Assembly: GCF_020907405.1 (NCBI RefSeq)
Contig: NZ_JAJJOE010000012.1
Span: forward strand, 62,001-126,000
DNA from: Arthrobacter sp. zg-Y769
GTDB lineage: Bacteria > Actinomycetota > Actinomycetes > Actinomycetales > Micrococcaceae
Direction: 5' to 3'
Length of the DNA stretch: 64,000 nt
In this document: positions 1 to 8,850 of the stretch, piece after piece
Layout: each line of letters opens with the position of its first letter
How positions within the stretch are numbered: the stretch's first letter is position 1
Notes under the pieces: model-generated
Told to the model about the DNA's origin: nothing
The model's database searches: none
The model's input: the letters and a program-made list of their open reading frames with translations, nothing else
Translations under genes and position numbers: made by a program

Positions 1-2
1 TT

Positions 3-776
3 CTGAGGCGACTGGGGGTGACCCTGAAGGTAGCGCTGCGTCAGCCTGCCGGCGCCGTCCTGTCAGCCATCGAGACGGTTTTCGATCAGGGCCGGCGCCC
101 GGATGCCCGGCTCAATGCCGCCAGACAACTGGGGCTGTCCGGGGCCACCCTGCTCACCGTTGCTGCTGTCAAAGGTCCGGACGGCGGGGTGAAGGAACTG
201 GTTTCGCGGATTGGGACAGTCACCTCAGTGCTGGGTACATACGACGACGGGAAGGCACTGATCCTCGTCACAGTGGGACTGCCGGACGTCTTGTCCGGCC
301 TTGCCGTGCCGCTGGGTGTTCGAATGGCATTCGCGAGCGGTGTCCATGCCGTGGACCTGCCGGCAGCGCACCGGCGGGTACTTCTCGGGCTGCGCTATGC
401 GCTTCCTGCCACCCATGACAGTGCCCCGTATTCGAAGAGTGAAGCGGTACTCGTTGATACAGCCTCCTTGGGCGGGTACGCCTTACTACCGGCTTACCTG
501 ACGCGGGAACAGATCGACACGGTTGAAGACGTTCATGTCCTGGATAGGTTGTGCGTGGCGCACGGCGCGGACATGTTGCGAATCCTCGAGGCGGTCGCGG
601 CGACGGAATCGGTACGGCAGGCAGCCCGTTTGGTCTATCTGCACCACAATTCAGTGTCCTACCGGGTCGAACGCGCCGAGCAGGCATTGGGGTTCACCAT
701 TACCGAACCCTACGGCCGTACCCGACTGTTCATCGCCCTGTGCCTGCGGCGCGTACGCGACTCTGCCGACGGGTAA
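3..776 (+). CDS. PucR/CdaR-type transcriptional regulator (5' end cut off)
   Basis: The frame stays open back to the window edge, so the N-terminus may be missing; a GTG at 18 is the first possible start inside the window. The last 65 or so residues carry the helix-turn-helix of PucR/CdaR regulators (VRQAARLVYLHHNSVSYR, followed by RVERAEQALG). The middle part has no motif I can name, although this family normally has a GGDEF-like or sensory domain there. The gene lies 123 bases before a Baeyer-Villiger monooxygenase on the same strand, so an activator of that module is the likely role. Family assignment is solid; the target is inferred from position. Confidence 0.8.
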   Translation: MRRLGVTLKVALRQPAGAVLSAIETVFDQGRRPDARLNAARQLGLSGATLLTVAAVKGPDGGVKELVSRIGTVTSVLGTYDDGKALILVTVGLPDVLSGLAVPLGVRMAFASGVHAVDLPAAHRRVLLGLRYALPATHDSAPYSKSEAVLVDTASLGGYALLPAYLTREQIDTVEDVHVLDRLCVAHGADMLRILEAVAATESVRQAARLVYLHHNSVSYRVERAEQALGFTITEPYGRTRLFIALCLRRVRDSADG

Positions 777-899
777 CTCGCCAGATGGCACACATTGTTG
801 CGCCACTTGGCCCATGACGCCTAACCGGGCACGGTACAGACTGAGGTGCACCAGAAAACCTGGGCCGGCAACGACGCCGGAAAAGGACGGAGTGTCTCG

Positions 900-2576
900 A
901 TGAATGTATCGGGCGGGCAGGCAACCGATTTTGACGCCATGATCGTCGGCGCAGGGTTCGCCGGCATGTATATGTTGAAGCGACTACGTGACGACCTAGG
1001 GTTGAGGGTTCGCGTAGTTGAACGGGGGGACGGAGTCGGCGGAACCTGGTACTGGAACCGCTACCCGGGGGCCCGCTGTGACGTTGAGTCCCTGTTTTAT
1101 TCCTATTCGTTTTCGCCGGAACTGGAGCAGGAATGGGAGTGGACTGAGCGTTATCCCACCCAGCCGGAGATCCTGCGGTACGCAAACCACGTAGCCGACC
1201 GGTTCGACCTCCGAGCTGATATCGCCTTCTCCACCTCAGTCGATAGCGCACGGTATGACGAGGCCCAGGAGTGCTGGGTCGTGAGCACCGACGACGGCGC
1301 CGTCAGTACCGCGCGGTACCTGATCACCGCCGTTGGCTGCCTTTCAGCCTCACGGGTACCGGACTTTGAGGGCATGGATACCTTCCGCGGGCCTACCTAC
1401 CACACCGGTCAGTGGCCGCACGAAGGGGTCGACTTCACCGGTCGCAGGGTGGGAGTCATCGGCACCGGGTCCTCCGGAATCCAGTCCATCCCGCAGATTG
1501 CAGCCCAGGCAGCCCATCTCACGGTGTTCCAGCGGACGCCCAATTTTTCGGTGCCGGCGGTGAACCATCCGCTGAGTGCGGCCGAGATTGAACAGACCAA
1601 GAGCGAGTATGACCAGCTTCGCCAGGCAGCACGGATGTCTCCCAGCGGAACGAACCCCGCAGACCCCATCGGCCAGGTGCTCGAGTTGCCGGAAGAGGTC
1701 CGCACCCGCGAGATGAACCAGCGGTGGGAGTACGGCGGGGCGGGATTCATGTCCGCGTTCCTCGATACGGCGGTGAACCCCGAAGCCAATGAGGTCGTGG
1801 CGGAATACGTGCGCGACCGGATCCGCGAAATCGTTGTACGCCCCGAAGTCGCCGAACTGTTGATCCCCCGGGACCATCCGATCGGGACGAAACGGATCTG
1901 CGTGGATACCGACTACTACGCGACCTACAACCGGGACAACGTCACCCTCATCAGTGTCCGGGAGACACCGATCGACCGGATCACCGAGCGCGGTGTTGTG
2001 GTGGCGGGGGAACTCTACGAGGTGGATGACATCGTCTTCGCCACCGGCTTCGACGCGATGACCGGTCCCCTCAACGCGATTGCCCTCGAAGGGGTGGACG
2101 GGGTGATGCTGCGGGACAAGTGGATAGCCGGTCCCCGCACCTATCTGGGGATCGCCAGTGCGGGGTTCCCCAACCTTTTTATGATCACCGCCCCCGGGAG
2201 TCCTTCGGTGCTGAGCAACATGATGGTCTCGATCGAACAGCACGTGGACTGGATTGCCGACCACATTGCCTATGCCCGTGAGCACGGCATTATCCGGACC
2301 GAGGCGGAGCCGTCCGCGGAGGAGGCCTGGGGGGACCACGTCAACGAGGTGGCCAACCTGACGCTGTATCCCAGGGCAGCCTCCTGGTACATGGGTGCCA
2401 ACATCCCGGGCAAGCCCAGGGTCTTCATGCCCTATGTCGGAGGCGTCGGCGCCTACAGGGCGTTGTGTGACGAGATTGCGGGCGATGGCTACCGCGGCTT
2501 CATCCTCACAAGGCGGAATGACGTCAGTGCAGGTGCAGACATTGACGCCAAAACCCCTGTTTCGGCCGAATCCTGA
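900..2576 (+). CDS. Type I Baeyer-Villiger monooxygenase (FAD, NADPH)
   Basis: A 558-residue flavoprotein that inserts one oxygen next to a ketone carbonyl, giving an ester or lactone. It shows an FAD-binding GAGFAG at residues 17-22, the GGTWYWNRYPGARCD segment typical of cyclohexanone/phenylacetone monooxygenases near 47, the BVMO fingerprint FxGxxxHxxxWP as FRGPTYHTGQWP at 162-173, and the NADPH-binding GTGSSG at 188-193. Length matches the family (about 540-600). I choose ATG 900 over GTG 846 because GGAG lies seven bases upstream. The next gene is an esterase, which would hydrolyse the ester product. The substrate cannot be read from sequence. Confidence 0.93.
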   Translation: MNVSGGQATDFDAMIVGAGFAGMYMLKRLRDDLGLRVRVVERGDGVGGTWYWNRYPGARCDVESLFYSYSFSPELEQEWEWTERYPTQPEILRYANHVADRFDLRADIAFSTSVDSARYDEAQECWVVSTDDGAVSTARYLITAVGCLSASRVPDFEGMDTFRGPTYHTGQWPHEGVDFTGRRVGVIGTGSSGIQSIPQIAAQAAHLTVFQRTPNFSVPAVNHPLSAAEIEQTKSEYDQLRQAARMSPSGTNPADPIGQVLELPEEVRTREMNQRWEYGGAGFMSAFLDTAVNPEANEVVAEYVRDRIREIVVRPEVAELLIPRDHPIGTKRICVDTDYYATYNRDNVTLISVRETPIDRITERGVVVAGELYEVDDIVFATGFDAMTGPLNAIALEGVDGVMLRDKWIAGPRTYLGIASAGFPNLFMITAPGSPSVLSNMMVSIEQHVDWIADHIAYAREHGIIRTEAEPSAEEAWGDHVNEVANLTLYPRAASWYMGANIPGKPRVFMPYVGGVGAYRALCDEIAGDGYRGFILTRRNDVSAGADIDAKTPVSAES

Positions 2577-2628
2577 CATCCGCAACAGCACTAAAAACTT
2601 CCCGATAACCTCACGAATGAAGGACACC

Positions 2629-3612
2629 ATGACCCTGAAACCCACTACCACCAGTTCCCGGCACCTGATCGACCCCGAGATCGTCGACCTGCTCGATGTC
2701 TTTCCAACCCTGAACCTCTCGGCGGAGACACTCCCGACTGTCCGCGCGATGATGGGAGCCCCGGTCGAGGGGGCGCCGGACCCCGTCGAACTCTTCCCCG
2801 ACGTGACCACTACCGAGTACCGGGTCCCGGGAGCCGAAGGTGACCCCGATGTACGGGTCCTCTACTACGAACCGAAAAACAAGGTGACCACCCCGTCTGC
2901 GGCCCTGGTCTGGATCCACGGCGGGGGATACGTCATCGGGTCAGCAGACGCAGACGAGATTCTTTGCCGTCGGATTGTTACCGAGACCGGCGCCGCAGTG
3001 GCATCGGTCGACTACCGGCTCGCTCCGGAGACTACTGCGCCGGGCTTGGTGGAGGATTGCTACGCAGCACTCCGATGGATTCACGGCAAGGCTGACGAGT
3101 TCGGGATCGACGCAGCCCGCATCGCGGTGGGCGGTGCCAGTGCCGGCGGGGGCCTTGCCGCCTGTCTGGCGATCCTGGCCCGGGACCGCGGCGAATTTCC
3201 CATTGCCTACCAGTTGCTCATTTACCCCATGCTGGACGACCGGACTGCCAGCACCCGGGATCCGCACCCGTACGCCGGTGAGTTCCTCTGGACACCGGGA
3301 GATAACCGGTTCGGCTGGGCCTCGATTCTCGGGAACGAGCCCGGGGGTGAGGGTGTGTCACCGTATACGGCCGCCGCGCGGGTCGAGAGCGTCGAGGGGT
3401 TGCCGGCGACATTCATCAGCGTCGGTGCCCTGGATCTGTTCCTCGAGGAAGACCTTGACTACGCCCGGCGGCTGATCGCGGCCGGCGTGCCCACGGAGCT
3501 GCACGTATATCCGGGGGCCTACCACGCTTATGACATGAACCCCGAGGCTCAGGTCACCGGGTGCTACTTCCGGGACTTCCTGGGCGGACTCACCAGATCA
3601 CTGAAGGGTTAG
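2629..3612 (+). CDS. HSL-family alpha/beta hydrolase (esterase)
   Basis: A 327-residue esterase of the hormone-sensitive lipase family. It has the oxyanion-hole motif HGGGY at 97-101, nucleophile Ser171 in GASAGGG, and Asp269 and His299 in the expected positions for the rest of the triad. ATG 2629 has AAGGA at the right distance; ATG 2617 in the same frame is an alternative, and the frame also reads through the end of the upstream gene without a good start. It sits 52 bases after the Baeyer-Villiger monooxygenase and is probably co-transcribed, cleaving the ester made by that enzyme. A strong hairpin follows. Confidence 0.92.
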   Translation: MTLKPTTTSSRHLIDPEIVDLLDVFPTLNLSAETLPTVRAMMGAPVEGAPDPVELFPDVTTTEYRVPGAEGDPDVRVLYYEPKNKVTTPSAALVWIHGGGYVIGSADADEILCRRIVTETGAAVASVDYRLAPETTAPGLVEDCYAALRWIHGKADEFGIDAARIAVGGASAGGGLAACLAILARDRGEFPIAYQLLIYPMLDDRTASTRDPHPYAGEFLWTPGDNRFGWASILGNEPGGEGVSPYTAAARVESVEGLPATFISVGALDLFLEEDLDYARRLIAAGVPTELHVYPGAYHAYDMNPEAQVTGCYFRDFLGGLTRSLKG

Positions 3613-3623
3613 GCAAGCAGCCC

Positions 3624-3662
3624 GAACTGCGGCGGTCCGGTACGGCTGGACCGCCGCAGTTC
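3624..3662 (+). terminator. Hairpin terminator after the esterase gene
   Basis: Perfect 15-bp stem (3624-3638 with 3648-3662, left arm GAACTGCGGCGGTCC) and a 9-base loop, 11 bases after the esterase stop codon. No T-run follows, as is common in actinobacteria. Confidence 0.75.
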
Positions 3663-3772
3663 CATGCCGGGCTCATCCGTGGAACAGCCGGATCAGGGAG
3701 GACAAGGTTGCGCGCGAGGTCAAACGGCTACCCGGATCAAGCTAGTGCCGCATGGTCTCCCGCCCGCCAGGC

Positions 3773-5317
3773 CTACCGACCGGCCCAGGCCTCCGCGTAG
3801 AACTGCGGGGAAAGCGATTCCAGCAGCTCGGTGTAGGCCTCGCGCTCCATGGCCTGCGCTGATTTGGCAGGGATCTCCGAGGTGAAAGTGGATACGCCCA
3901 GCCCGGCCTCTTGGTTCTTCAGGGTCAGGCCGGCAGCTTCGAGGATGGTCGGGTACATGTTCAGCTGGTCGGCACCGGGACGCAGCGTGGTGCCGGTGTC
4001 CCGGCCCGGAACCCAGATCCGGTTAAAAACGGTGCGGTTGTTGTGGTGGTCCAGCTGCTCGTGGAAAGCATCGCCGGCGCTCATGTGCTTGAGGTGGTCG
4101 CCCATGATCACCACGGCGGTGTCTTCCAGGTAGCCCTTTTCCTTCATGTAGTCCACGAATCCGGCCACCTGGGTCATGGAGCAGGAGAACACGGAGGTGA
4201 CGGTGTTCTCCGTATCCACGTCGCAGTAGTCGTAGACGTGCACCGGTTCGTGGGTGTCCAGCGTCAGCATGGAGAGGTTGAACGGCTGGCCGGTCTGTTC
4301 CGCCTCGGCGTGCAGCCTGTCGATCTCCTCCTTGGCGTGGGCCATGAGGCGTTCATCGCTCAGGCCCCAGTCCTTGCGGAAGCTCTCCTCCGGTTCGCCG
4401 GCAGCGCGCCAGTCGGAGAGGTCCTTGACCTCGGAGTAGCCGTGGGTGTTCAGGAAGGTGTCCTTCGCGGCGAACGCGGCATTGGCGCCGCCGAGGAAGA
4501 CGTTGGTGTAACCGTGCTGGTCCAGGACGTCGCCCAGGCAGGTTGCCCCGGCAAGGTAGGTGTCGCCGTCGTCGTCAAGGTTGCTGGCGTCCTTGCTCTC
4601 CTCGGCAGAGCCCACGCCCTTCAGCGGAACGCCGCACTGCGTTGACACGAGGCCGGCCATGGTCCAGCCGCCGCCCTTGTACTGCTGGAAATCCTCCACG
4701 CTCTGCCAGCCGTCGGCGGGCTCGGTGGCCTCTTTGAGGGGAACGAAGGCGTCCTTTTCGAAGAGCTGGTCATCGGCCAGGGTGGCTTCGCCCGACTCGA
4801 GGTAGATCAGCACCAGGTTGCGCTTCTGCTCATCATTGGTGACGGTCGGCTCCACGTAGTAGTCGCCGATGTTGTATTTGGAGTTCGCGGCCTTGATGTA
4901 ATCGGCCATGCCCACTGTGCTGGCGAAGGCCGTGGTGCCGCCGATGACCACTGCGCCTACAAGGACGGTGGAGACGGCGCGCATGATCCACGGCGAGCGG
5001 TTGGAGCGTAACTCGTCGCCGTTGAGGCGGCGCTTGCGGCGCCTGAAGTACTGCCACAGGGCGATTCCGCCGGTGATGAGCAGGGGCAGGACGCCGACCC
5101 CCAGGATGCCGAGCCAGACAATGCCGCCGCCGCCGCCGTCGGTCTCCACCGAGACGAGGTTCAGGAGCATCTGGCCCACGGAGATTTCGCCCCAGAAGAA
5201 CCGGATGCCCGCGGCGGCGATGAGTAGCGCGAGCCCAAGCCAGATCAGGACGTAGACCAGGACACGCCCCACGACGACGCCGACCCGTCGGGTCACGTCA
5301 AGAATCTGGCCAGACAT
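3773..5317 (-). CDS. MdoB/OpgB-like phosphoglycerol transferase (alkaline phosphatase superfamily)
   Basis: A 514-residue membrane enzyme. Three hydrophobic segments lie in the first 165 residues (about 15-40, 65-95 and 110-135), followed by an extracellular sulfatase-type catalytic domain. The GWTMAGLVSTQCGVPL stretch resembles the active-site region of E. coli OpgB, and later DTHEPVH and GDHLKHMS fit metal ligands. It should act outside the membrane on phosphatidylglycerol-derived or teichoic-acid-like glycerol phosphate polymers. LtaS enzymes usually have five membrane segments, so this is closer to the MdoB branch. A consensus promoter lies upstream. The acceptor is unknown. Confidence 0.82.
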   Translation of the reverse strand: MSGQILDVTRRVGVVVGRVLVYVLIWLGLALLIAAAGIRFFWGEISVGQMLLNLVSVETDGGGGGIVWLGILGVGVLPLLITGGIALWQYFRRRKRRLNGDELRSNRSPWIMRAVSTVLVGAVVIGGTTAFASTVGMADYIKAANSKYNIGDYYVEPTVTNDEQKRNLVLIYLESGEATLADDQLFEKDAFVPLKEATEPADGWQSVEDFQQYKGGGWTMAGLVSTQCGVPLKGVGSAEESKDASNLDDDGDTYLAGATCLGDVLDQHGYTNVFLGGANAAFAAKDTFLNTHGYSEVKDLSDWRAAGEPEESFRKDWGLSDERLMAHAKEEIDRLHAEAEQTGQPFNLSMLTLDTHEPVHVYDYCDVDTENTVTSVFSCSMTQVAGFVDYMKEKGYLEDTAVVIMGDHLKHMSAGDAFHEQLDHHNNRTVFNRIWVPGRDTGTTLRPGADQLNMYPTILEAAGLTLKNQEAGLGVSTFTSEIPAKSAQAMEREAYTELLESLSPQFYAEAWAGR

Positions 5318-5393
5318 GGAAATACCTCGCGTTCCAGATGCCCGCGGTTTCGCCGAACACCCTTGACATCCAACCCGCTCACGGGGCCAAAGA

Positions 5394-5422
5394 AGAATAG
5401 TACCGTCATGCTACCTGTTCAA
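5394..5422 (-). promoter_or_regulatory. Promoter for the MdoB-like gene
   Basis: On the minus strand: -35 TTGAAC (5417-5422), 17-base spacer, -10 TATTCT (5394-5399). This predicts a leader of about 70 bases before the start at 5317. Confidence 0.65.
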
Positions 5423-5472
5423 CCTTGGTTCATCCCGGAGAAACGAGGTGTATACCGCAGGTCAATTGGAGC

Positions 5473-6495
5473 TTAGGCGGTCTCGTCAGCAACGCGGATG
5501 AGGATCTTGCCGGTGGTTCCGTTCTCGACGGCGTCATGCGCGGCAGCGGTCTGCTCGAGGGGGAACCAGGTGAGGGGGAGCCCGGCGGACTCGCCGACAG
5601 GCAGCGCCCCGTCCCGCAGTGCGGCAGTGATGTCCTCCGCGGCGGCGTGCTGGGCCTCGGTCCCGACCGTGTAAATCAGCACGCCCTGCCAGCGGACGTT
5701 CTTTGCGAAGCTCGCAACGATCGGCGCCGTGAATTCCTCGCCGTTGTTGTTGGCGTAGTAGGCGATGCTGCCGTGGTTGGCGATGACGTCCACATCGAGC
5801 GCCGCGTTCTGCGCGGGGGACACCTCGACGATCTGGTCGACGCCGTCGGGGGCAAGCTCGCGGATGCGGTCGGCAAGTGCGTCGTCGGGGTAGCGGACAA
5901 CGTGGTGCGCACCGGCGGACCGGGCGAGCTCCTCCTTCGCGTCGCTGCTGACCGTCGCGATGACGGTGGCGCCGGCCCAGACCGCGAACTGGATGGCCGC
6001 GTGGCCCACGGCTCCGGCGCCGCCCTGGACGAGGACCATACGCCCCGCGAGGGAGCCCGGGGTGAGCCGGGACGGGCCGTGCTCGTGGACGGTCAGGGCA
6101 CGGTGCGCGGTCATTGCGGGGACGCCGAGGCTGGCGGCGACATCAAAACCAATGCCTTCCGGGAGCCGTACGGCCCGGTCGGCGGGGAGGATGGTGAATT
6201 CCTGGGCGGTACCGGTCGGACGGCCGTGGGCGGCGAGGTAGATCCATACCCGATCGCCCACCTGAACATCGTTCACACCCTCGCCGACGGCGTCGACGAT
6301 CCCGGCGCCGTCCTGGTTCGGCACCACCTCGGGGAAGGCGAGGCTGCTGCCGGCGCGGGCCTTCCAATCGGTGGGGTTCACGCCGGACGCGATGATGCGG
6401 ACCCGTACTTCGCCCGCCCCCGGAGCGGCGATCTCACGGTCGACGAGGGAGAGGACGGACGAGGGGCCTGTGGCCGAGTACACGATTGCTTTCAT
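5473..6495 (-). CDS. NADPH:quinone reductase-like MDR-family oxidoreductase
   Basis: A 340-residue medium-chain dehydrogenase/reductase. The N-terminal GroES-like half contains SGVNPTDWKARAG and lacks the cysteines that bind catalytic and structural zinc in alcohol dehydrogenases. The nucleotide-binding half has GGAGAVGHAAIQ. These features place it with zeta-crystallin/QOR enzymes that reduce quinones or enals with NADPH. It stands alone, 155 bases upstream of the MdoB-like gene on the same strand. The substrate is not predictable. Confidence 0.87.
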   Translation of the reverse strand: MKAIVYSATGPSSVLSLVDREIAAPGAGEVRVRIIASGVNPTDWKARAGSSLAFPEVVPNQDGAGIVDAVGEGVNDVQVGDRVWIYLAAHGRPTGTAQEFTILPADRAVRLPEGIGFDVAASLGVPAMTAHRALTVHEHGPSRLTPGSLAGRMVLVQGGAGAVGHAAIQFAVWAGATVIATVSSDAKEELARSAGAHHVVRYPDDALADRIRELAPDGVDQIVEVSPAQNAALDVDVIANHGSIAYYANNNGEEFTAPIVASFAKNVRWQGVLIYTVGTEAQHAAAEDITAALRDGALPVGESAGLPLTWFPLEQTAAAHDAVENGTTGKILIRVADETA

Positions 6496-6642
6496 GGGCG
6501 GTACAAGAAACCCGGGCGGTGTTCTATTCCCCGATGCGGACGATCAGGGTCAGGTGCTCGCCTGCGGCAGCTGCTCAGCGACATTTCTTCCCCCGTTTCC
6601 CTGACCCCGGGTATTGACCCGGTTCTGCAAAAAGTTCCGCAA

Positions 6643-6678
6643 AGAGCCGGACCGTCCCCGCAGGGACGGTCCGGCTCT
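6643..6678 (-). terminator. Rho-independent terminator of the small antitoxin-like gene
   Basis: Perfect 16-bp stem (6643-6658 with 6663-6678) with a 4-base loop. Read on the minus strand it is followed by a T-rich stretch, so it terminates the gene at 6691-6816. Confidence 0.8.
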
Positions 6679-6690
6679 GTCTGACGGTTA

Positions 6691-6816
6691 CTACTTCTTG
6701 TCGTCCTTGTTTCCGTCGACGGCGTCCTTCGCCTTGTCTTTAGCCTGGTCAACCTTCTCCGGGTTGTCCTTGGCTGCGTCCTTCGCCTTGTCTGCCATGC
6801 CGCCTAGATCTGCCAT
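6691..6816 (-). CDS. Small MT0933/Rv0909-type antitoxin-like protein
   Basis: A 41-residue, very hydrophilic and highly charged protein built from KAKDAAKD-like heptads, with no hydrophobic core. The composition and spacing resemble the mycobacterial Rv0909/MT0933 antitoxin family, but such short Lys/Asp/Ala sequences also resemble CsbD-type stress proteins. The start at 6816 is set by AGGGAAGG about eight bases upstream. The gene is monocistronic with a strong terminator, and no SRPBCC-type toxin gene adjoins it, so an orphan antitoxin or stress protein is equally possible. Confidence 0.7.
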   Translation of the reverse strand: MADLGGMADKAKDAAKDNPEKVDQAKDKAKDAVDGNKDDKK

Positions 6817-7042
6817 TGGGTAATGCCTTCCCTCTGTGCGGTCCGGGACCAGTACGTCCCGGCTGGGTACACCCATCCTGCACCACCTCGGCAGTTTGGA
6901 ACCCGGGTGTTGGTGTCTTTTTCCGCAAGGGGTGGAGGTGTTGCGCCGCTTGGTGCCGGTCGCACGGCGCTCCGGCGGTCGGATAGGCTACCTACCGCCG
7001 CGGCTAACCTGCCGCGGAATCAGCCAGGTTTATGGGGGAAGC

Positions 7043-7606
7043 ATGTCCGAGCAAATGCCACAGCAGATCGACTACAACTATGCCGGGGGACAGCCGGCAA
7101 CAGCGCCGGCACCGGCAGCAGCTCCGGCCCGGCCGAAAACAGTGGACCTGGCGTTTTGGCTGCTGATCGCTTCAGTCGCGTTCCTGATCATCCGTATTCC
7201 GGTGGGGCTCGCGATACTGAACTCCGCCGGATATGCGGCCGCCCTTGAGGCCAATCACGAGGGGACGTATTTCATCGTCGACGTGCCCGGCACCATCGAG
7301 ATGCGGACTCCCTCCATGATCTATCCGCCGCTCCTCATGGCGGCCATCACGCTGCTGTCAGCAATCTTCATCCGCAAGGGCCATAACTGGGCCCGGATCC
7401 TGCTGGCTGTTTTCGCGGCGCTGTCGCTGCTCGTCGCCGTGGTCATGATGCTCGTCGAGGTCCCGGTCATGGCAGCGGTGCTGATGTCACTTGCAGCGGC
7501 CGTACTGACGCTGGCGGCGACGGTGCTGGTGTTCCTGACCCCGTCCGGTGCCTACTTCAGGTTGATGGGGCAGTACCGCAGGGGTAAGAATCTCGGACAG
7601 GCCTAG
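7043..7606 (+). CDS. Four-helix membrane protein of unknown function
   Basis: A 187-residue protein with a Tyr/Pro/Ala-rich cytoplasmic N-terminus (about 35 residues, including APAPAAAPARP) and four predicted membrane helices, near 37-60, 93-112, 118-140 and 144-167. No catalytic motif is visible. ATG 7043 has GGGGGAAG just upstream and is the best start in an open frame that begins earlier. Such proline-rich four-helix proteins are common and unassigned in actinobacteria. I do not recognise the family. Confidence 0.75.
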   Translation: MSEQMPQQIDYNYAGGQPATAPAPAAAPARPKTVDLAFWLLIASVAFLIIRIPVGLAILNSAGYAAALEANHEGTYFIVDVPGTIEMRTPSMIYPPLLMAAITLLSAIFIRKGHNWARILLAVFAALSLLVAVVMMLVEVPVMAAVLMSLAAAVLTLAATVLVFLTPSGAYFRLMGQYRRGKNLGQA

Positions 7607-7633
7607 GCCGACGCGTCCCCGCCCGGCGCGACG

Positions 7634-7639
7634 TAGGCT
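7634..7639 (+). promoter_or_regulatory. Leaderless -10 element of the methyltransferase gene
   Basis: TAGGCT ends six bases before ATG 7646, so transcription should begin at or next to the start codon. Confidence 0.55.
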
Positions 7640-7645
7640 GGAAGA

Positions 7646-8251
7646 ATGCGAAACGAAACTCTCTGGGAAGCGAAAAAGCGGCAGAATCCGGGGCATTCCG
7701 CCTGGTACATCTCGCGGTTCGAAGCAATGCGGGAGCAGGGCCAGGATCTGGACGGCGAAGCCCGGTTGATCGATGCAATGCTGCCCCGGGGAGCCCGGAT
7801 TCTCGACGCCGGCTGCGGTCCCGGCCGGGTGGGCGGAGAACTCGCGCGGCGCGGCCACGCGGTTGTCGGCGTCGACGTTGATCCCGAACTGATCGACGCC
7901 GCCCGGCGGGACTTCCCGGACCTGCAGTGGTTCGTGGGTGATCTCGCGGAACTGGACCTGCCCGCCGCAGGGGTTCCCGAACCGTTCGACCTGATTGTCT
8001 GCGCCGGCAACGTGATGACCTTCCTGGCGCCGGGCACCGCCGTCGACGTCCTGACCAGGATGCGCGAGCACCTGGCAGCCGACGGACGGGTGGTAATCGG
8101 GTTCGGCGGAAACCGCGGGTATGCCTTCGAGTCCTTCTTTGACGACGCCGCCGCGGCGGGCCTCGAGGTCCAGCAGCGGTTCTCCACGTGGGACCTGCGG
8201 CCGTTCACGCCGGAGTCGGACTTCCTCGTGGCCGTGCTGGGCCGAGCCTAA
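7646..8251 (+). CDS. Class I SAM-dependent methyltransferase
   Basis: A 201-residue protein with the Rossmann-type AdoMet-binding motif I (ILDAGCGPGRVGGEL) near residue 52, followed by an acidic strand end (VVGVDVDPELI) and motif FDLIVCAGNVMTFL. The N-terminus (ETLWEAKKRQNPGHSAWY) is characteristic of a common actinobacterial group of small-molecule methyltransferases. The substrate is unknown. The gene lies 39 bases after the membrane-protein gene but has its own leaderless promoter. Confidence 0.88.
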   Translation: MRNETLWEAKKRQNPGHSAWYISRFEAMREQGQDLDGEARLIDAMLPRGARILDAGCGPGRVGGELARRGHAVVGVDVDPELIDAARRDFPDLQWFVGDLAELDLPAAGVPEPFDLIVCAGNVMTFLAPGTAVDVLTRMREHLAADGRVVIGFGGNRGYAFESFFDDAAAAGLEVQQRFSTWDLRPFTPESDFLVAVLGRA

Positions 8252-8264
8252 TATCTAGGCATAT

Positions 8265-8846
8265 CTAGGCCGCGGCGTCCATCGTGCCGAGGATCCGCGC
8301 CCGCAGTTCCTCCGGTCCGACATGCCGGCTGATCAGGGACAGGGCGGCAGGGTCGGCGCCGCGCAGGATCCCGAGCAGGAGATGTTCCGTGCCGATATAG
8401 CCGTCCTTCCGGGCGGTTGATTCGCGCAGGCTGTTCGTCAGGATGGCCTTCGCTCCGGTGCTGAAGGGCATGTGCCCGCCCTTGAGCGAGCCGAAGAGGC
8501 CGCGTCGCCGCGGGGCGGCACCGGCCGCCGCTTCCAATGCGCCCTCGCCGAACTGGGCGTCGACAGCGCGGCGCACCTCGTCCAGATCGATACCGATGGA
8601 TTCCAAGGCGGCGGCGTCGTCGTATCCGGAGTCCGGCCCCATGGCGCGAAGGTGCGCGCGCAGGCGCGCTGAAGTCAGCCCGGAGCCGGCCAGCACGGAG
8701 GCCAGCCGGGAATCAGAGGATTCCGCCGCGGCTACCGCGCCGAGCAGTACATGCACCGGAAGGATCTGTGTCGCCTCCAAGGTGCGGGCTTCTTCCTGGG
8801 CGGAAATGACGCTTTGACGGGCTTGCTGAGTAAACCGTTCAAACAT
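8265..8846 (-). CDS. Stand-alone Clp N-domain protein
   Basis: A 193-residue protein made of two Clp_N (double Clp repeat) modules, FTQQARQSVISAQEEA at residue 5 and FSTGAKAILTNSLRES near 120, each followed by a variant of the HLLLG motif (VHVLLGAVAAA, TEHLLLGILRG). There is no Walker A or AAA+ module, so it cannot unfold substrates itself. It may be a substrate adaptor or a regulator of ClpC, as proposed for ClpS-like and ClpC-N-only proteins. The start at 8846 is four bases after the stop of the upstream HTH gene, so the two form an operon. Confidence 0.85.
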   Translation of the reverse strand: MFERFTQQARQSVISAQEEARTLEATQILPVHVLLGAVAAAESSDSRLASVLAGSGLTSARLRAHLRAMGPDSGYDDAAALESIGIDLDEVRRAVDAQFGEGALEAAAGAAPRRRGLFGSLKGGHMPFSTGAKAILTNSLRESTARKDGYIGTEHLLLGILRGADPAALSLISRHVGPEELRARILGTMDAAA

Positions 8847-8850
8847 GGCG

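Noticed and set aside
1350-2810. 486-residue minus-strand frame over the monooxygenase gene
   Set aside because: It is antisense to a gene with every Baeyer-Villiger motif intact.
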